From positions 4,037,501 to 4,101,500 of the forward strand of contig NZ_AP020337.1 in assembly GCF_009176725.1 (NCBI RefSeq): DNA of 64,000 nt, in the 5' to 3' direction. The first letter of the stretch is position 1. Every line of letters starts with the position of its first letter. Of this stretch, positions 53,097 through 61,602 are shown in pieces. Made by a program: the position numbers and the translations under genes. The notes beneath the pieces are model-generated. The model searched no databases, was not told where the DNA came from, and worked only from the letters and a program-made list of their open reading frames with translations. The stretch comes from Pseudomonas sp. KUIN-1. Lineage in GTDB: Bacteria; Pseudomonadota; Gammaproteobacteria; Pseudomonadales; Pseudomonadaceae.

Positions 53097-54098
53097 ATGA
53101 AAGCACTGACATTCGAGAACTACGGCAAATCGCCGGAGATTGCGATTACCCACGTTCCCATACCGGCCATCAAACCTGATGAACTGTTGGTGGAAGTTCA
53201 CGCGGCCGGGTTGAACCCGATCGACAACATGATCACTACGGGTGCTTTCAAGACTGTGGTGAAGCTGCAACTACCGGCCATCATGGGCAGCGATCTGGCA
53301 GGCGTGGTCATTCAGGTGGGCAGCGCAGTCACTCGATTCAAGGCAGGCGACGCGGTATTCGCGAGCCTGTTCGAGCTGGGTGGCGGCGCAATCGCCGAGT
53401 TCGCCGCCGTGCCGGAACACGCTGCCGCCCGGAAGCCCGCCAATCTGGACTTTGTTCAGGCAGCCTCCATTCCGATGGTCGGGCTTACGTCGTGGCAGGC
53501 ATTCAAGGAGCGCGCCTCTCTTCAATCGGGCCAGAAAGTGTTCATACCGGCCGGGGCTGGAGGTATCGGCACCTTCGCCATCCAGCTGGCCAAACACCTG
53601 GGCGCCGAAGTGGCCACGACCACCAGCACAGGAAATATGGCGCTGGTTCGCAGCCTGGGCGCAGATGAAGTCGTGAATTACCAAGAGCAGGCATTCGAAC
53701 AGTTGCTGCACGACGTTGACCTGGTCCTCGGCACCACCCGGGGAGACGACCTTGCAAGAGCTGTCGGCATCCTCAAGCCCGGCGGCAGGATCGTATCACT
53801 GGTCGGTCCGCTGGATGCGTCATTCGCCAAGGCTCGGCGGATGAATGCGTTCTTCACCTTCGTATTCGGGTTGATGAGCCGCAGGATCACGCGTCTGGCC
53901 AGAAAGAAGAATGTGTCGTACTCGTTTCTGTTTGTTCGCGCGGATGGCGCTCAACTTGGCGAGATTGCCAGGTTGCTTGAACGTGGCCAGATAACACCGG
54001 TGATTGACAGGGTCTTTGCGTTTGAACAGGCCCGCGAAGGGCTTGAATACCTGGGTCAGGGCCGCGCCAAAGGCAAGGTCGTCGTGAAGATCAAGTAA
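53097..54098 (+). CDS. Zinc-free MDR oxidoreductase, quinone-oxidoreductase-like
   Basis: A 333-residue MDR protein beginning MKALTFENYGKSPEIAITHV. It has the NADP loop IPAGAGGIGTFAIQLAKHLGA and substrate-pocket block GLNPIDNMITTGAF but none of the zinc ligands, which is the quinone oxidoreductase/enone reductase class. It lies between two SDR genes on the same strand, 59 bp after the first and 64 bp before the second, so it is probably co-transcribed. The substrate is unknown. Confidence 0.88.
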   Translation: MKALTFENYGKSPEIAITHVPIPAIKPDELLVEVHAAGLNPIDNMITTGAFKTVVKLQLPAIMGSDLAGVVIQVGSAVTRFKAGDAVFASLFELGGGAIAEFAAVPEHAAARKPANLDFVQAASIPMVGLTSWQAFKERASLQSGQKVFIPAGAGGIGTFAIQLAKHLGAEVATTTSTGNMALVRSLGADEVVNYQEQAFEQLLHDVDLVLGTTRGDDLARAVGILKPGGRIVSLVGPLDASFAKARRMNAFFTFVFGLMSRRITRLARKKNVSYSFLFVRADGAQLGEIARLLERGQITPVIDRVFAFEQAREGLEYLGQGRAKGKVVVKIK

Positions 54099-54162
54099 GC
54101 GCTTATTAAAGCCCCGCCCAGCCACCCTTCAGGCACGCGCCTGTTGAGCATTGGAGTATCGA

Positions 54163-54975
54163 ATGAACACCTCTTCCAAAAGAACCGCCATCGTCACGGG
54201 TGCATCATCGGGCATCGGTCGCGCCACCGCCGAGGCGCTGGCACGCACCGGGTATACCGTGTTTGGCACGAGCCGCAAAATCGGTGTCAGTGATGCACAG
54301 GTCTCCATGCTGACCTGCGATGTCACGGCTGACGATTCTGTCCGCGCGCTCGTTACCGCCGTCCTCGCGCAAACCGGGCGTATCGACCTGCTGGTCAATA
54401 ATGCCGGCATCGGCATGCTGGGCGGCGCCGAGGAGTTCTCGATCCCGCAAGTGCAGGCACTGTTCGACGTCAATCTGTTTGGCGTCATGCGCATGACCAA
54501 CGCAGTACTGCCATCGATGCGCCAACGAGGTCAGGGGCGCATTATCAATATCGGCTCGGTTCTGGGGCTGATACCGGCGCCCTACTCGGCGCATTATTCG
54601 GCGGTCAAACATGCTCTGGAAGGCTATTCGGAATCGCTCGATCATGAAATTCGTGCCTTCAACGTCCGGGTCTCGGTCATTGAGCCGGCCTACGTACGCA
54701 CCGTCTTCGATCAAAATGGCATCGAGCCGGACTCGCAGTTGCAGGCGTACGATCAGGCGCGAGCCGGGGTCCGTGCATTGCTCGCCGATGTCATGCCGAC
54801 AGCCGACTTGCCCGAGGTTGTCGCAGCGGTGGTGCTGAAAGCGGCGAGCGATGTTCGTCCCCGGCATCGATACACCGCCGGCAAGACCGCCCGACAAATC
54901 AGCCTGCTACGGCGCTTCGCACCTGCCGGGGCGTTCGATAAGAGCTTGCGCAAGCAGTTTCGCTTGCCGGAGTAA
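54163..54975 (+). CDS. Short-chain dehydrogenase/reductase
   Basis: A 270-residue SDR with VTGASSGIG (11-19), NNAG (79-82) and catalytic Ser132, Tyr145, Lys149 (HYSAVKHALEGYSESL). The HYSAVKHALEGYSESLDHE stretch is typical of retinol/17-beta-hydroxysteroid-type SDRs used on many lipophilic carbonyls. GGAG precedes the ATG at good distance; a TTG four codons earlier was rejected. Third gene in the plus-strand run. Confidence 0.88.
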   Translation: MNTSSKRTAIVTGASSGIGRATAEALARTGYTVFGTSRKIGVSDAQVSMLTCDVTADDSVRALVTAVLAQTGRIDLLVNNAGIGMLGGAEEFSIPQVQALFDVNLFGVMRMTNAVLPSMRQRGQGRIINIGSVLGLIPAPYSAHYSAVKHALEGYSESLDHEIRAFNVRVSVIEPAYVRTVFDQNGIEPDSQLQAYDQARAGVRALLADVMPTADLPEVVAAVVLKAASDVRPRHRYTAGKTARQISLLRRFAPAGAFDKSLRKQFRLPE

Positions 54976-55055
54976 ATGGCATGGGTCGGGATGGAATGAT
55001 AAGTTGCCAAAGCGCCCTCTCCGGTCCATGCGCATCCTTGGTTCAACCGATAGCG

Positions 55056-55805
55056 TCAGTAACCGACGCCCCTGACCCCGCCCGAAGCGCGGATGGATTC
55101 GCCGGTGACCCAGTGCGAGTCCTGCGACGCCAGAAACACAGCCAAGGGGGCGATATCTTCGGGCTCTCCAAAACGACCCAAGGGTGTTCCAGCCAGAATC
55201 TTCTCACCTAACTCACCGGCAAAATGCCCATGGGTTGCCGGGGTGTTGGTGTGCCCCGGCAGGATCGAGTTGACCCTGATGCCCCGCGCGCCCAGCTCTC
55301 TGGCCAGCGCGAAGGTCAAGGTATCGACCGCGCCCTTGGTCGCCGCGTACACGCTCGACGCCAGGTAAGGGTCGGTGCTGAGAATCGAGCTGATATTGAT
55401 GATGCTGCCGGTCGGCCCCAACAATTTGACGGCCTCTCGCACTGCAAGCAGGTAGCCCAGCACGTTCAGGTTGAATTGCGTGTGGAAAGCCTCTTCAGTC
55501 AGGTCGTCGATCATCTGGAACACAGCGACACCCGCATTGTTGACCAGAATGTCCAGAGCGCCGTACTTCGTGCCGACCGTTTCGAACAGGCGTATCACGT
55601 CTGCTGACTGGCTCATGTCTGCCTGTACCGCAAACGCGGAGCCGCCGTGCTCTGCGATCCAGGCGACGACGGCGTCCGCATCCGCCTTGCCGGAAGCGTA
55701 GTTGACGATGACGGTCGCGCCCTCGGCGCCCAGTGCTTTGGCGATCCCGGCACCTATGCCTTTGGACGCCCCCGTGACAACCGCTATCTTTCCTTCGAGT
55801 TTCAT
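55056..55805 (-). CDS. Short-chain dehydrogenase/reductase (glucose/3-oxoacyl reductase-like)
   Basis: A 249-residue SDR with VTGASKGIGAGIAKALG, NNAG (89-92) and Ser140, Tyr153, Lys157 (SVYAATKGAVDTLTFALA). Ends with the FabG-like WVTGESIRASGG block. Divergent from an AraC-type gene 193 bp away, an arrangement that is repeated 3 kb further on (57980/58862), so it is probably activated by that AraC protein. Confidence 0.9.
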   Translation of the reverse strand: MKLEGKIAVVTGASKGIGAGIAKALGAEGATVIVNYASGKADADAVVAWIAEHGGSAFAVQADMSQSADVIRLFETVGTKYGALDILVNNAGVAVFQMIDDLTEEAFHTQFNLNVLGYLLAVREAVKLLGPTGSIINISSILSTDPYLASSVYAATKGAVDTLTFALARELGARGIRVNSILPGHTNTPATHGHFAGELGEKILAGTPLGRFGEPEDIAPLAVFLASQDSHWVTGESIRASGGVRGVGY

Positions 55806-55998
55806 AAACCGGCCTTCTTCAAGTGATGTGGTATGAGGCCTCGTTGCAATCGGATCATGAATGACCGCCAGGCAACCAGCCGCGTGTCATCAGTATTCGG
55901 CCATCGAGGAGCACAACGTTTGCCGGTTAGTCGCAGATCCTTGCCTGTTCCTCTCAAGTTGCTTGCCATGCCTCGGGATATGGCCCACGGTGGCCTGT

Positions 55999-56886
55999 AT
56001 GGAGAAATCATTGGCAGAACTGCGCTGCATCGTGATGCGCGCACAGGACAAGTGGACCGACACCGGGTTGCCTCGGGTGTCCATGGTCCGGGCCGAGGCC
56101 TGTGCGGATCAGGTCTATCAGCCGATGCTGCACTTGGTGCTTCAAGGCACCAAGACCCTGTCGATCGGCGAAGATGCGTCCAGATACACCGCGGGGAACT
56201 ACTTTCTGGTGCCTGTCGATGTGCCTGCGACGGGGCAGATTCACGCCGACACGCCGGAAAAACCTTATCTTGCGGTCAGCCTGACCCTCGATCCGGAAGT
56301 AATCGCCACGCTGCTGATGGCCGAAGGCAGAGCACCTGAAGCGCCCCAGAACGCCTGCTTCGAGGGCGTCATCGCGCCAGATGAAATGATCGATGCGTGG
56401 TTGCGCATGCTGCGACTCATGGACCGCCCGCACGAAGCCGCAATCCTCGCGCCCATGATCGAACGGGAGATTCTGTTCCGGGCCTTGCAGGGACCACTGG
56501 GTGGCATTCTTCGTGACGTTGCACGCCCGGATGGCCGACTGACGCAGATCCGCCGCGTCACCCAGTGGATTGGTGAGCACTACACCGAGCCCTTTCGCGT
56601 CGAACCGCTCGCGCAGATGGCCGACATGAGTGTTGCTGCCTTTTACAGGCACTTCAAATCCGTCACAGCGATGAGCCCGATTCAATATCAGAAGCGCCTG
56701 CGCCTGTTGAAGGCGCGCTGGTTGCTGCTCTTCGACACACTGGATGCGACCTCCATCGCTTATGCCGTAGGGTACGAAAGCGCTTCGCAATTCAACCGGG
56801 AGTACGCGCGGCTGTTCGGCCTGCCTCCGGCGCGGGACGCTGCAAGATTCAGGACGCCCGCAGATGAATTGACGGCCGTGTCGTGA
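55999..56886 (+). CDS. AraC-family transcriptional regulator (AraC_N type)
   Basis: A 295-residue regulator. The N-terminal domain is the AraC_N (PF06719) type (MLHLVLQGTKTLSIGEDASRYTAGNYFLVPVDVPATG), and the C-terminus has two helix-turn-helix motifs (FRVEPLAQMADMSVAAFYRHFKSVT; SIAYAVGYESASQFNREYARLFG). The start MEKSLAELR was chosen because it aligns with the paralogue at 58862 (MDNQLDELR); an earlier in-frame start adds a Cys-rich stretch with no homology. Divergent from the SDR gene. Confidence 0.87.
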   Translation: MEKSLAELRCIVMRAQDKWTDTGLPRVSMVRAEACADQVYQPMLHLVLQGTKTLSIGEDASRYTAGNYFLVPVDVPATGQIHADTPEKPYLAVSLTLDPEVIATLLMAEGRAPEAPQNACFEGVIAPDEMIDAWLRMLRLMDRPHEAAILAPMIEREILFRALQGPLGGILRDVARPDGRLTQIRRVTQWIGEHYTEPFRVEPLAQMADMSVAAFYRHFKSVTAMSPIQYQKRLRLLKARWLLLFDTLDATSIAYAVGYESASQFNREYARLFGLPPARDAARFRTPADELTAVS

Positions 56887-56902
56887 GCCGTCGCCCCAGT
56901 TG

Positions 56903-57877
56903 TTACATGTCAGTCACGAGCGTACCGGCAATGCTCTCGGCGAACCCGCCACCGAAGACCTTGGCCGGTGTGACAAAACCCGGCAGCCGTTCGCCGTCGA
57001 GCACGCGACGCGCAGCCTCTACGGCCGCCAGCGGCGTATAGGTATAGCCGTTCACGGTCTCGATCATGGAACGTGCGATGGCGCCCTTCGCATCGGTCAC
57101 CTCAACCACTGCACGCGCCCGATGCGCCTCCCTTTGCTCGGGCGTCGGGCCATCAGGCAGTTGTGACAGATCGCCTTGCGGGAACGCATCCCCGGCGATA
57201 TGCACAAACATTGCAATATTGCGGATGCCGGTCGAATGCCAGGCGGTGACCAGATCACCGAATGACAACGGTACGCAAAGGACCGGGCCCTGACCAAAAT
57301 CAAAATGACGCGGCTCGGCATCCGGCGTTGCAACAAGTTCGCCATCGATTCTGGCGAGCACGCCTGCACCAATGATTTCGCTGACACTCATGGCAGACCC
57401 GCGGGACATCGACCCTGGCACCTGCAGCGCCATGTTCAGCGCCGTTGGCCCCTGCACGCGCCCGGCAACCTGCACGGCCAGCGAATCGGTAGGCACGACA
57501 TCCCAACCGACACCCGGCAACAGCATGACCTGACTTGCCGCCGCTTCAGCGCCCAGCCTTTCGGCCAGCCGGTAAACGTTGATCTCGGCGGTGATGTCGA
57601 GGTAGTCGACACCGGCCTTGATACAGGCGCGCATAAACGGCTCGGCGGTCTGCACAAATGGCCCTGCGAAGTTGAGCAACACCGAGATGCCGGACAAAAA
57701 ACCCTCGGCCTGGTCGGCATCGAAAACCCGGTATTTCACGTCCAGCTGCGCAGCGAGGGAGGCGAGGCGCTGCTGATTGCGTCCGGCGATTTCTACCTTC
57801 AGGCCGAGCGTCCTGGCCCGTTCTGCGGCCATACGCCCGGTGTAGCCCGTAGCGCCATAAATCAGAAGTGTGCTCAT
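56903..57877 (-). CDS. Saccharopine-dehydrogenase-like NADP-binding protein
   Basis: A 324-residue protein with an N-terminal Rossmann motif IYGATGYTGRMAAERAR and the conserved FAGPFVQTAEPFMRACIKAGVDYLDITAE block of the saccharopine dehydrogenase/trans-acting enoyl reductase family. No second catalytic motif is evident, so the reaction is unknown. Its ATG overlaps the stop of a 31-codon frame that follows the upstream SDR gene, so it is probably the last gene of an SDR-sORF-reductase operon. Confidence 0.83.
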   Translation of the reverse strand: MSTLLIYGATGYTGRMAAERARTLGLKVEIAGRNQQRLASLAAQLDVKYRVFDADQAEGFLSGISVLLNFAGPFVQTAEPFMRACIKAGVDYLDITAEINVYRLAERLGAEAAASQVMLLPGVGWDVVPTDSLAVQVAGRVQGPTALNMALQVPGSMSRGSAMSVSEIIGAGVLARIDGELVATPDAEPRHFDFGQGPVLCVPLSFGDLVTAWHSTGIRNIAMFVHIAGDAFPQGDLSQLPDGPTPEQREAHRARAVVEVTDAKGAIARSMIETVNGYTYTPLAAVEAARRVLDGERLPGFVTPAKVFGGGFAESIAGTLVTDM

Positions 57878-57969
57878 TGGACGTGCTGCCTTTTTTTCGA
57901 GACGAAGTCGGGGCTGTAGCCATCGAGGTACAGAACGGCTGGTGCGCGTAGAACGCTATGATCGAGCAT
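57874..57969 (-). CDS. Candidate 31-residue small protein between two redox genes
   Basis: A 31-codon frame beginning MLDHSVLRAP, with GAGG about eight bases upstream and a TGA that overlaps the ATG of the saccharopine-dehydrogenase-like gene (ATGA). The arrangement is what translational coupling looks like. The sequence (YLDGYSPDFVSKKRQHV near the end) matches nothing I know; it could be a real micro-protein, a leader that couples translation, or the remnant of a deleted gene. Confidence 0.4.
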   Translation of the reverse strand: MLDHSVLRAPAVLYLDGYSPDFVSKKRQHVQ

Positions 57970-57979
57970 GGGGTGGCCC

Positions 57980-58723
57980 TCAGATGTTGTAGCCGCCTGC
58001 GACTTCGATAGTCTGCGCATTGATCCAGCCGCCTTCTTCGGACAGCAGCATGGCGATGACGCGTGCCACATCCTGCGGCTCGCCAACCCGGCCCAGGGCC
58101 GTCTGCGCCGCCAGCATCGCCTCGAACTCATCATTGAGCCCACCGCCCAGTTCGGTACGAATGGCGCCGGGCGACACAGCGTTGGCCCGGATGCGTCGAC
58201 CGGCAAACTCGGCCGCCATATAGCGGGTCAAGACTTCAAGCCCGCCCTTGAACGCCGCATAGGGAGCGACCCCCGCAGTGGCGACGCGAGTGGTGGCACT
58301 GGTCAAATTGACGATGCTGGCGTTTTCCGCCATCAGCGGCAGCAATGTCTGGGTGAGGAAAAAAGGGCCTTTGAGATGCACGTTGAACAGGCCATCGAAC
58401 TGCGCTTCGCTGACCGTCTCCAACGGATTGAACAGCCCGTAACCCGCGTTGTTGACCAGACCGCTCAGTGTTGCGACGCCCCAGACTTCTTGCAGGACGG
58501 AGCACACTGACGCTCGAAACGCCTCGAAGCTGCCGACGTCAGCGACATCCAGCCTGAGCGCAACTGCCTTGCCACCGGCCTGCGCGATACGCTCGACCAC
58601 CGTTGCGGCGGCCTCCGGGTTGGCGTTGTAGGTAAGGATGACCCCCATCCCGCGTCGAGCCACGTGTTCGGCTGCACTTGCGCCGATGCCACGGCTGCCG
58701 CCAGTGATTACGATGACGCCCAT
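57980..58723 (-). CDS. Short-chain dehydrogenase/reductase
   Basis: A 247-residue SDR with ITGGSRGIGASAAEH (6-20), NNAG (91-94) and Ser142, Tyr155, Lys159 (APYAAFKGGLEVLTRYMA). FabG/glucose dehydrogenase type. AGAGGA precedes the ATG. Divergent from a second AraC_N-type regulator and followed by the 31-codon frame and the saccharopine-dehydrogenase-like gene. Confidence 0.9.
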   Translation of the reverse strand: MGVIVITGGSRGIGASAAEHVARRGMGVILTYNANPEAAATVVERIAQAGGKAVALRLDVADVGSFEAFRASVCSVLQEVWGVATLSGLVNNAGYGLFNPLETVSEAQFDGLFNVHLKGPFFLTQTLLPLMAENASIVNLTSATTRVATAGVAPYAAFKGGLEVLTRYMAAEFAGRRIRANAVSPGAIRTELGGGLNDEFEAMLAAQTALGRVGEPQDVARVIAMLLSEEGGWINAQTIEVAGGYNI

Positions 58724-58861
58724 GTGATGTTCCTCTGTGGTTTGAATGTGTCTCCACAGTACCCAGCGCCATCACCGGGAGCGTACCCGTTCCTGCTCGA
58801 AACCTGCCTGTTCCTGCTTTTCGCTTGCACGGCGCCATGCTCTGCCCTCAGCATGCGAAGC

Positions 58862-59770
58862 ATGGACAATCAACTCGATGAACTGCGGCTGCTCGCGGCC
58901 AAGGCTGAAAATCGCCGTACTGAAACAGGCATACCTCGTGTGGCCATGGTTCAAGGCAAAATCCCCGAGCATATGCTGGCAGCGGTCTACGACCCGATGA
59001 TTAATGTGATCCTGCAAGGCAGCAAGCACATGACCGTCGGTGACAGCACGCTCGAATATGACCCGGCGACCTACTTCGTCATGTCCATCGACCTGCCTGC
59101 CGTGGGCTCGGTACGTCCCGCCCGGTCCGGAGAACCCTATCTGGCGGTGAGCCTGACGCTGGATCCTGCGGTGTTATCCACACTGTTCGCCGACTTGCCC
59201 AAACCTGCCAGCCGCCTCGAGAACAGGCCCGGGTTTTCAGTGGCGCCGATGACCACCAAACTGATGGATGCGTGGGTGCGAATGCTGCGCCTGATGGGCG
59301 ACCCGGACGCCATCGCCGCGCTGGCGCCGGTTTACGAACGGGAGATTATCTTCCGGGTACTTCAAGGGCCTCATGGCTGGATGCTCCGCGAGATCGCCGC
59401 ACCGGATACTGCGATGGCCAGAGTCAACATGGCGATCCAGTGGATCCGCCGCGACTTCGCTGAGCCGTTAGGCGTGGAGCGTCTGGCGGAACGCGCGTCG
59501 ATGAGCGTCTCGGCGTTTCATCGCCACTTCAAGGCCGTGACCAACCTGAGCCCTTTGCAGTACCAGAAGCGGGTACGTCTGCTGCACGCCAGAACGCTGA
59601 TGGTGGCCAACGCCAAAAGTGTCATGGCGGCAGCCTTCGAGGTGGGCTATGAAAGCGCCACGCAATTCAGTCGGGATTATTCGAGGGTGTTCGGACTTCC
59701 GCCGGCCCAGGATGCCGGGCGGATCCTCGAGGCTACGAGGGGCGCGGCAGTTAATCAGCCTCTCGCCTGA
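58862..59770 (+). CDS. AraC-family transcriptional regulator (AraC_N type), paralogue
   Basis: A 302-residue regulator, clearly paralogous to the one at 55999: both begin with a M-x-LxELR stretch, share MVxG..., LAVSLTLDP, WVRMLRLM / WLRMLRLM, YEREIIFRVLQGPHGWMLREIA, and the C-terminal GYESATQFSRDYSRVFGLPPAQDA. AraC_N domain followed by a double helix-turn-helix. The start is aligned with the paralogue; an ATG three codons earlier is possible. It probably activates the divergent SDR gene. Confidence 0.88.
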   Translation: MDNQLDELRLLAAKAENRRTETGIPRVAMVQGKIPEHMLAAVYDPMINVILQGSKHMTVGDSTLEYDPATYFVMSIDLPAVGSVRPARSGEPYLAVSLTLDPAVLSTLFADLPKPASRLENRPGFSVAPMTTKLMDAWVRMLRLMGDPDAIAALAPVYEREIIFRVLQGPHGWMLREIAAPDTAMARVNMAIQWIRRDFAEPLGVERLAERASMSVSAFHRHFKAVTNLSPLQYQKRVRLLHARTLMVANAKSVMAAAFEVGYESATQFSRDYSRVFGLPPAQDAGRILEATRGAAVNQPLA

Positions 59771-59791
59771 TGCACGCAGAGCGGCGGGCCT

Positions 59792-60355
59792 CTAGGCCGG
59801 AAGCGGCCCACAGGCACGATAGGTGTCGATCAACGTGTCAAAAAGGGAAATATCCGACCTGCTTCTGGCCACCAGTTGAGCGCCCGCCACAGCGGAAAAA
59901 ATGGCCTGCGCCCGCACCTCGCTGTCCGAGGGCGCGCAAACCTTCGCAGCCACCAGAAGCTTGCTCAGCCAGGCAATGTTGACCTGGGCGAATAGCTGCA
60001 TTTCCTCGGTCATCTCAGGCGGCAGGTTGTCGGTTTCAGCACCGACGAAAGTGCCCAGGCAAAGGCGGTTTTCAACTTCCAGCGAACGCCGGAAAATTTC
60101 CGGGAAACGCTGTAACGCTTCGCCGGGATCGGGGGTTTCTTCGCAGATCGTCTCGAGTGCAGCGGCACCGTCCTGCCAGTATCGCCTGGCAACCGCGACA
60201 CCCAGATCAGCCTTGCTGGGGAAGTGGTAGTAAATACTGGCCGGCTTGATTCCGACCTGGGCGGCCAGATCGCGAAAGTTCAGGCCGTTGTAGCCCTGCG
60301 ACTGGGCAATGTTTCTCGCAGCAAGCAGGATCGCCTCACGGGCGTTGATGGTCAT
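59792..60355 (-). CDS. TetR-family transcriptional regulator (controls the GST gene)
   Basis: A 187-residue TetR protein: helix-turn-helix ILLAARNIAQSQGYNGLNFRDLAAQVGIKPASIYYHFPSKADLGVAVARRYW and a ligand domain with RLCLGTFVGAE. The start MTINAREA has AAGG nine bases upstream. The operator half-motif GTTAGGTAG lies about 70 bases before its start and two full copies surround the GST promoter, so it should repress both itself and the GST. Same strand as the GST gene. Confidence 0.9.
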   Translation of the reverse strand: MTINAREAILLAARNIAQSQGYNGLNFRDLAAQVGIKPASIYYHFPSKADLGVAVARRYWQDGAAALETICEETPDPGEALQRFPEIFRRSLEVENRLCLGTFVGAETDNLPPEMTEEMQLFAQVNIAWLSKLLVAAKVCAPSDSEVRAQAIFSAVAGAQLVARSRSDISLFDTLIDTYRACGPLPA

Positions 60356-60412
60356 CGTAGTGCCTTGTACTTCGGACGCGTTTCTGGAGACCGACACATG
60401 CTAATTCAAAAA

Positions 60413-60434
60413 CCTGCCTTTTGTTAGGTAGAAA
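60413..60434. promoter_or_regulatory. Imperfect TetR operator upstream of the tetR gene
   Basis: CCTGCCTTTTGTTAGGTAG: the right half GTTAGGTAG is identical to the right half of the two perfect palindromes at 61297-61318 and 61353-61378; the left half is degenerate. Probable weaker auto-regulatory site. Confidence 0.55.
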
Positions 60435-60508
60435 GACGGTGTGGGCATGGCAGCGGTCATCCGCTGCTGAACGGCCATCGTCGGTTTCTCCCAAGCTGCA
60501 ACGGCTAT

Positions 60509-60540
60509 CGCCGGGAACATCCTGCTTGACGTTCCCGGCG
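60509..60540 (-). terminator. Hairpin downstream of the GST gene
   Basis: CGCCGGGAAC / GTTCCCGGCG, 10-bp perfect stem with a 12-base loop, 26 bases after the GST stop. No T-run, so only a possible terminator. Confidence 0.5.
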
Positions 60541-60565
60541 ATAAGGTGCACGTACAACCGCTCAA

Positions 60566-61267
60566 TCATTCGGCCGGCGAGTCCAGCTCAGGAATACCGC
60601 TGCTGCGATCAGCATAAGCGGCCTGGAAAGCCGGACGCTTCTGCCAGCGCTGCCAGTACAGATCCAGGAACTCGAAACGCTCATCCAGTGGCGTGGCATT
60701 GACCGGGAACTTGGAGAAGGCAATGGCGGTTGCAAGCGTGATGTCCGCGAACGTTGGCGCATCGCCGCCCAGCAGCCACTCGCGGCCATCGGACAGGTGA
60801 CGATTGACTAATGCCGCATGGCTCAGCGCCTCTTTGCGGCAATGCTCGCCCCATGCTTCGTTCTTGGTCAGTTCAAGCTTGAAGCCGAGGCCGGTGTGCA
60901 GCACGTGAAAGGCCGTAACGATCCGGTAGAGGATATGCACCCAGATGCGGTTATCCCACATGTTATCGAGGCCCTGCTCCAGGGCGCCCTCGCCCATGAT
61001 CTTGCGGCCCGGATAAGCCTGATCCAGGTAACGCGCGATAGCAGCCGTCTCGGAAATGAAGCTGCCGTCTGCCAGTTCCAGGGTCGGTGTTTCACCCCAC
61101 GGGTTCATGTTCAGGTGACGCCAGCCACGCTGCTCTCCACCCGGCGTCATGTCATAAATGGTTTCGTCGAACTGATCGGCAATGCCTTTTTCGTGGATGA
61201 ACAAACGCAGGCGTTGAGGATTCGGAAATGCCGAAGGAGAGGTGAAAAGTCGCAATTTGGAGGTCAT
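60566..61267 (-). CDS. Glutathione S-transferase
   Basis: A 233-residue GST: thioredoxin-like N-domain (LRLFTSPSAFPNPQRLRLFIHEKG; NPWGETPTLELADGSFISETAAIARYLD, containing the glutathione-binding E(S/T) pair) and an all-helical C-domain. The likely catalytic residue region is the Ser/Thr at TSPSAFP. It would conjugate or detoxify an electrophile in the cytoplasm. The promoter is flanked by two TetR-type palindromes, so it is probably derepressed by such a compound. Closest group not determined. Confidence 0.9.
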   Translation of the reverse strand: MTSKLRLFTSPSAFPNPQRLRLFIHEKGIADQFDETIYDMTPGGEQRGWRHLNMNPWGETPTLELADGSFISETAAIARYLDQAYPGRKIMGEGALEQGLDNMWDNRIWVHILYRIVTAFHVLHTGLGFKLELTKNEAWGEHCRKEALSHAALVNRHLSDGREWLLGGDAPTFADITLATAIAFSKFPVNATPLDERFEFLDLYWQRWQKRPAFQAAYADRSSGIPELDSPAE

Positions 61268-61296
61268 GGTCGGGCCTGTGAGGTAGGGTAAAAAAC

Positions 61297-61318
61297 CTAC
61301 CTAACTATCGTTAGGTAG
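61297..61318. promoter_or_regulatory. TetR operator 1 of the GST gene
   Basis: CTACCTAAC-TATC-GTTAGGTAG, perfect 9-bp arms. It lies just downstream of the -10 element, where repressor binding would block RNA polymerase. Confidence 0.8.
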
Positions 61319-61322
61319 CCAT

Positions 61323-61351
61323 ACCGTAGCGGTACTTTTGCGCTGAGTCAA
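61323..61351 (-). promoter_or_regulatory. GST promoter
   Basis: On the minus strand TTGACT (61351-61346), a 17-bp spacer, then TACGGT (61328-61323), ending 55 bases before the GST start and lying exactly between the two palindromes. Confidence 0.65.
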
Positions 61352-61352
61352 C

Positions 61353-61378
61353 GTCTACCTAACATTTGTTAGGTAGAC
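61353..61378. promoter_or_regulatory. TetR operator 2 of the GST gene
   Basis: GTCTACCTAACA-TT-TGTTAGGTAGAC, perfect 12-bp arms, just upstream of the -35 element. Same core as operator 1 with extended symmetry, so probably the higher-affinity site. Confidence 0.8.
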
Positions 61379-61602
61379 AATATCTGGCTCGGCTGACCAG
61401 CAAGCCTAGCAACCGGACAGGATTGTGCTGAAAATGCAGCCCTCAGGCATGGGTTGGCCCGCATTGACAGCGCTCGAACGTGAGCACCTTGATATCCTGT
61501 CCGCTGATCTCGGGCGGCCAGTGCATGCCGCTCAAACACAAGACCCAGACTCGAACCACAGGCCTCGCCAGGCCGCATCGCGCAGAGAAAGAAGGAAAAA
61601 GA

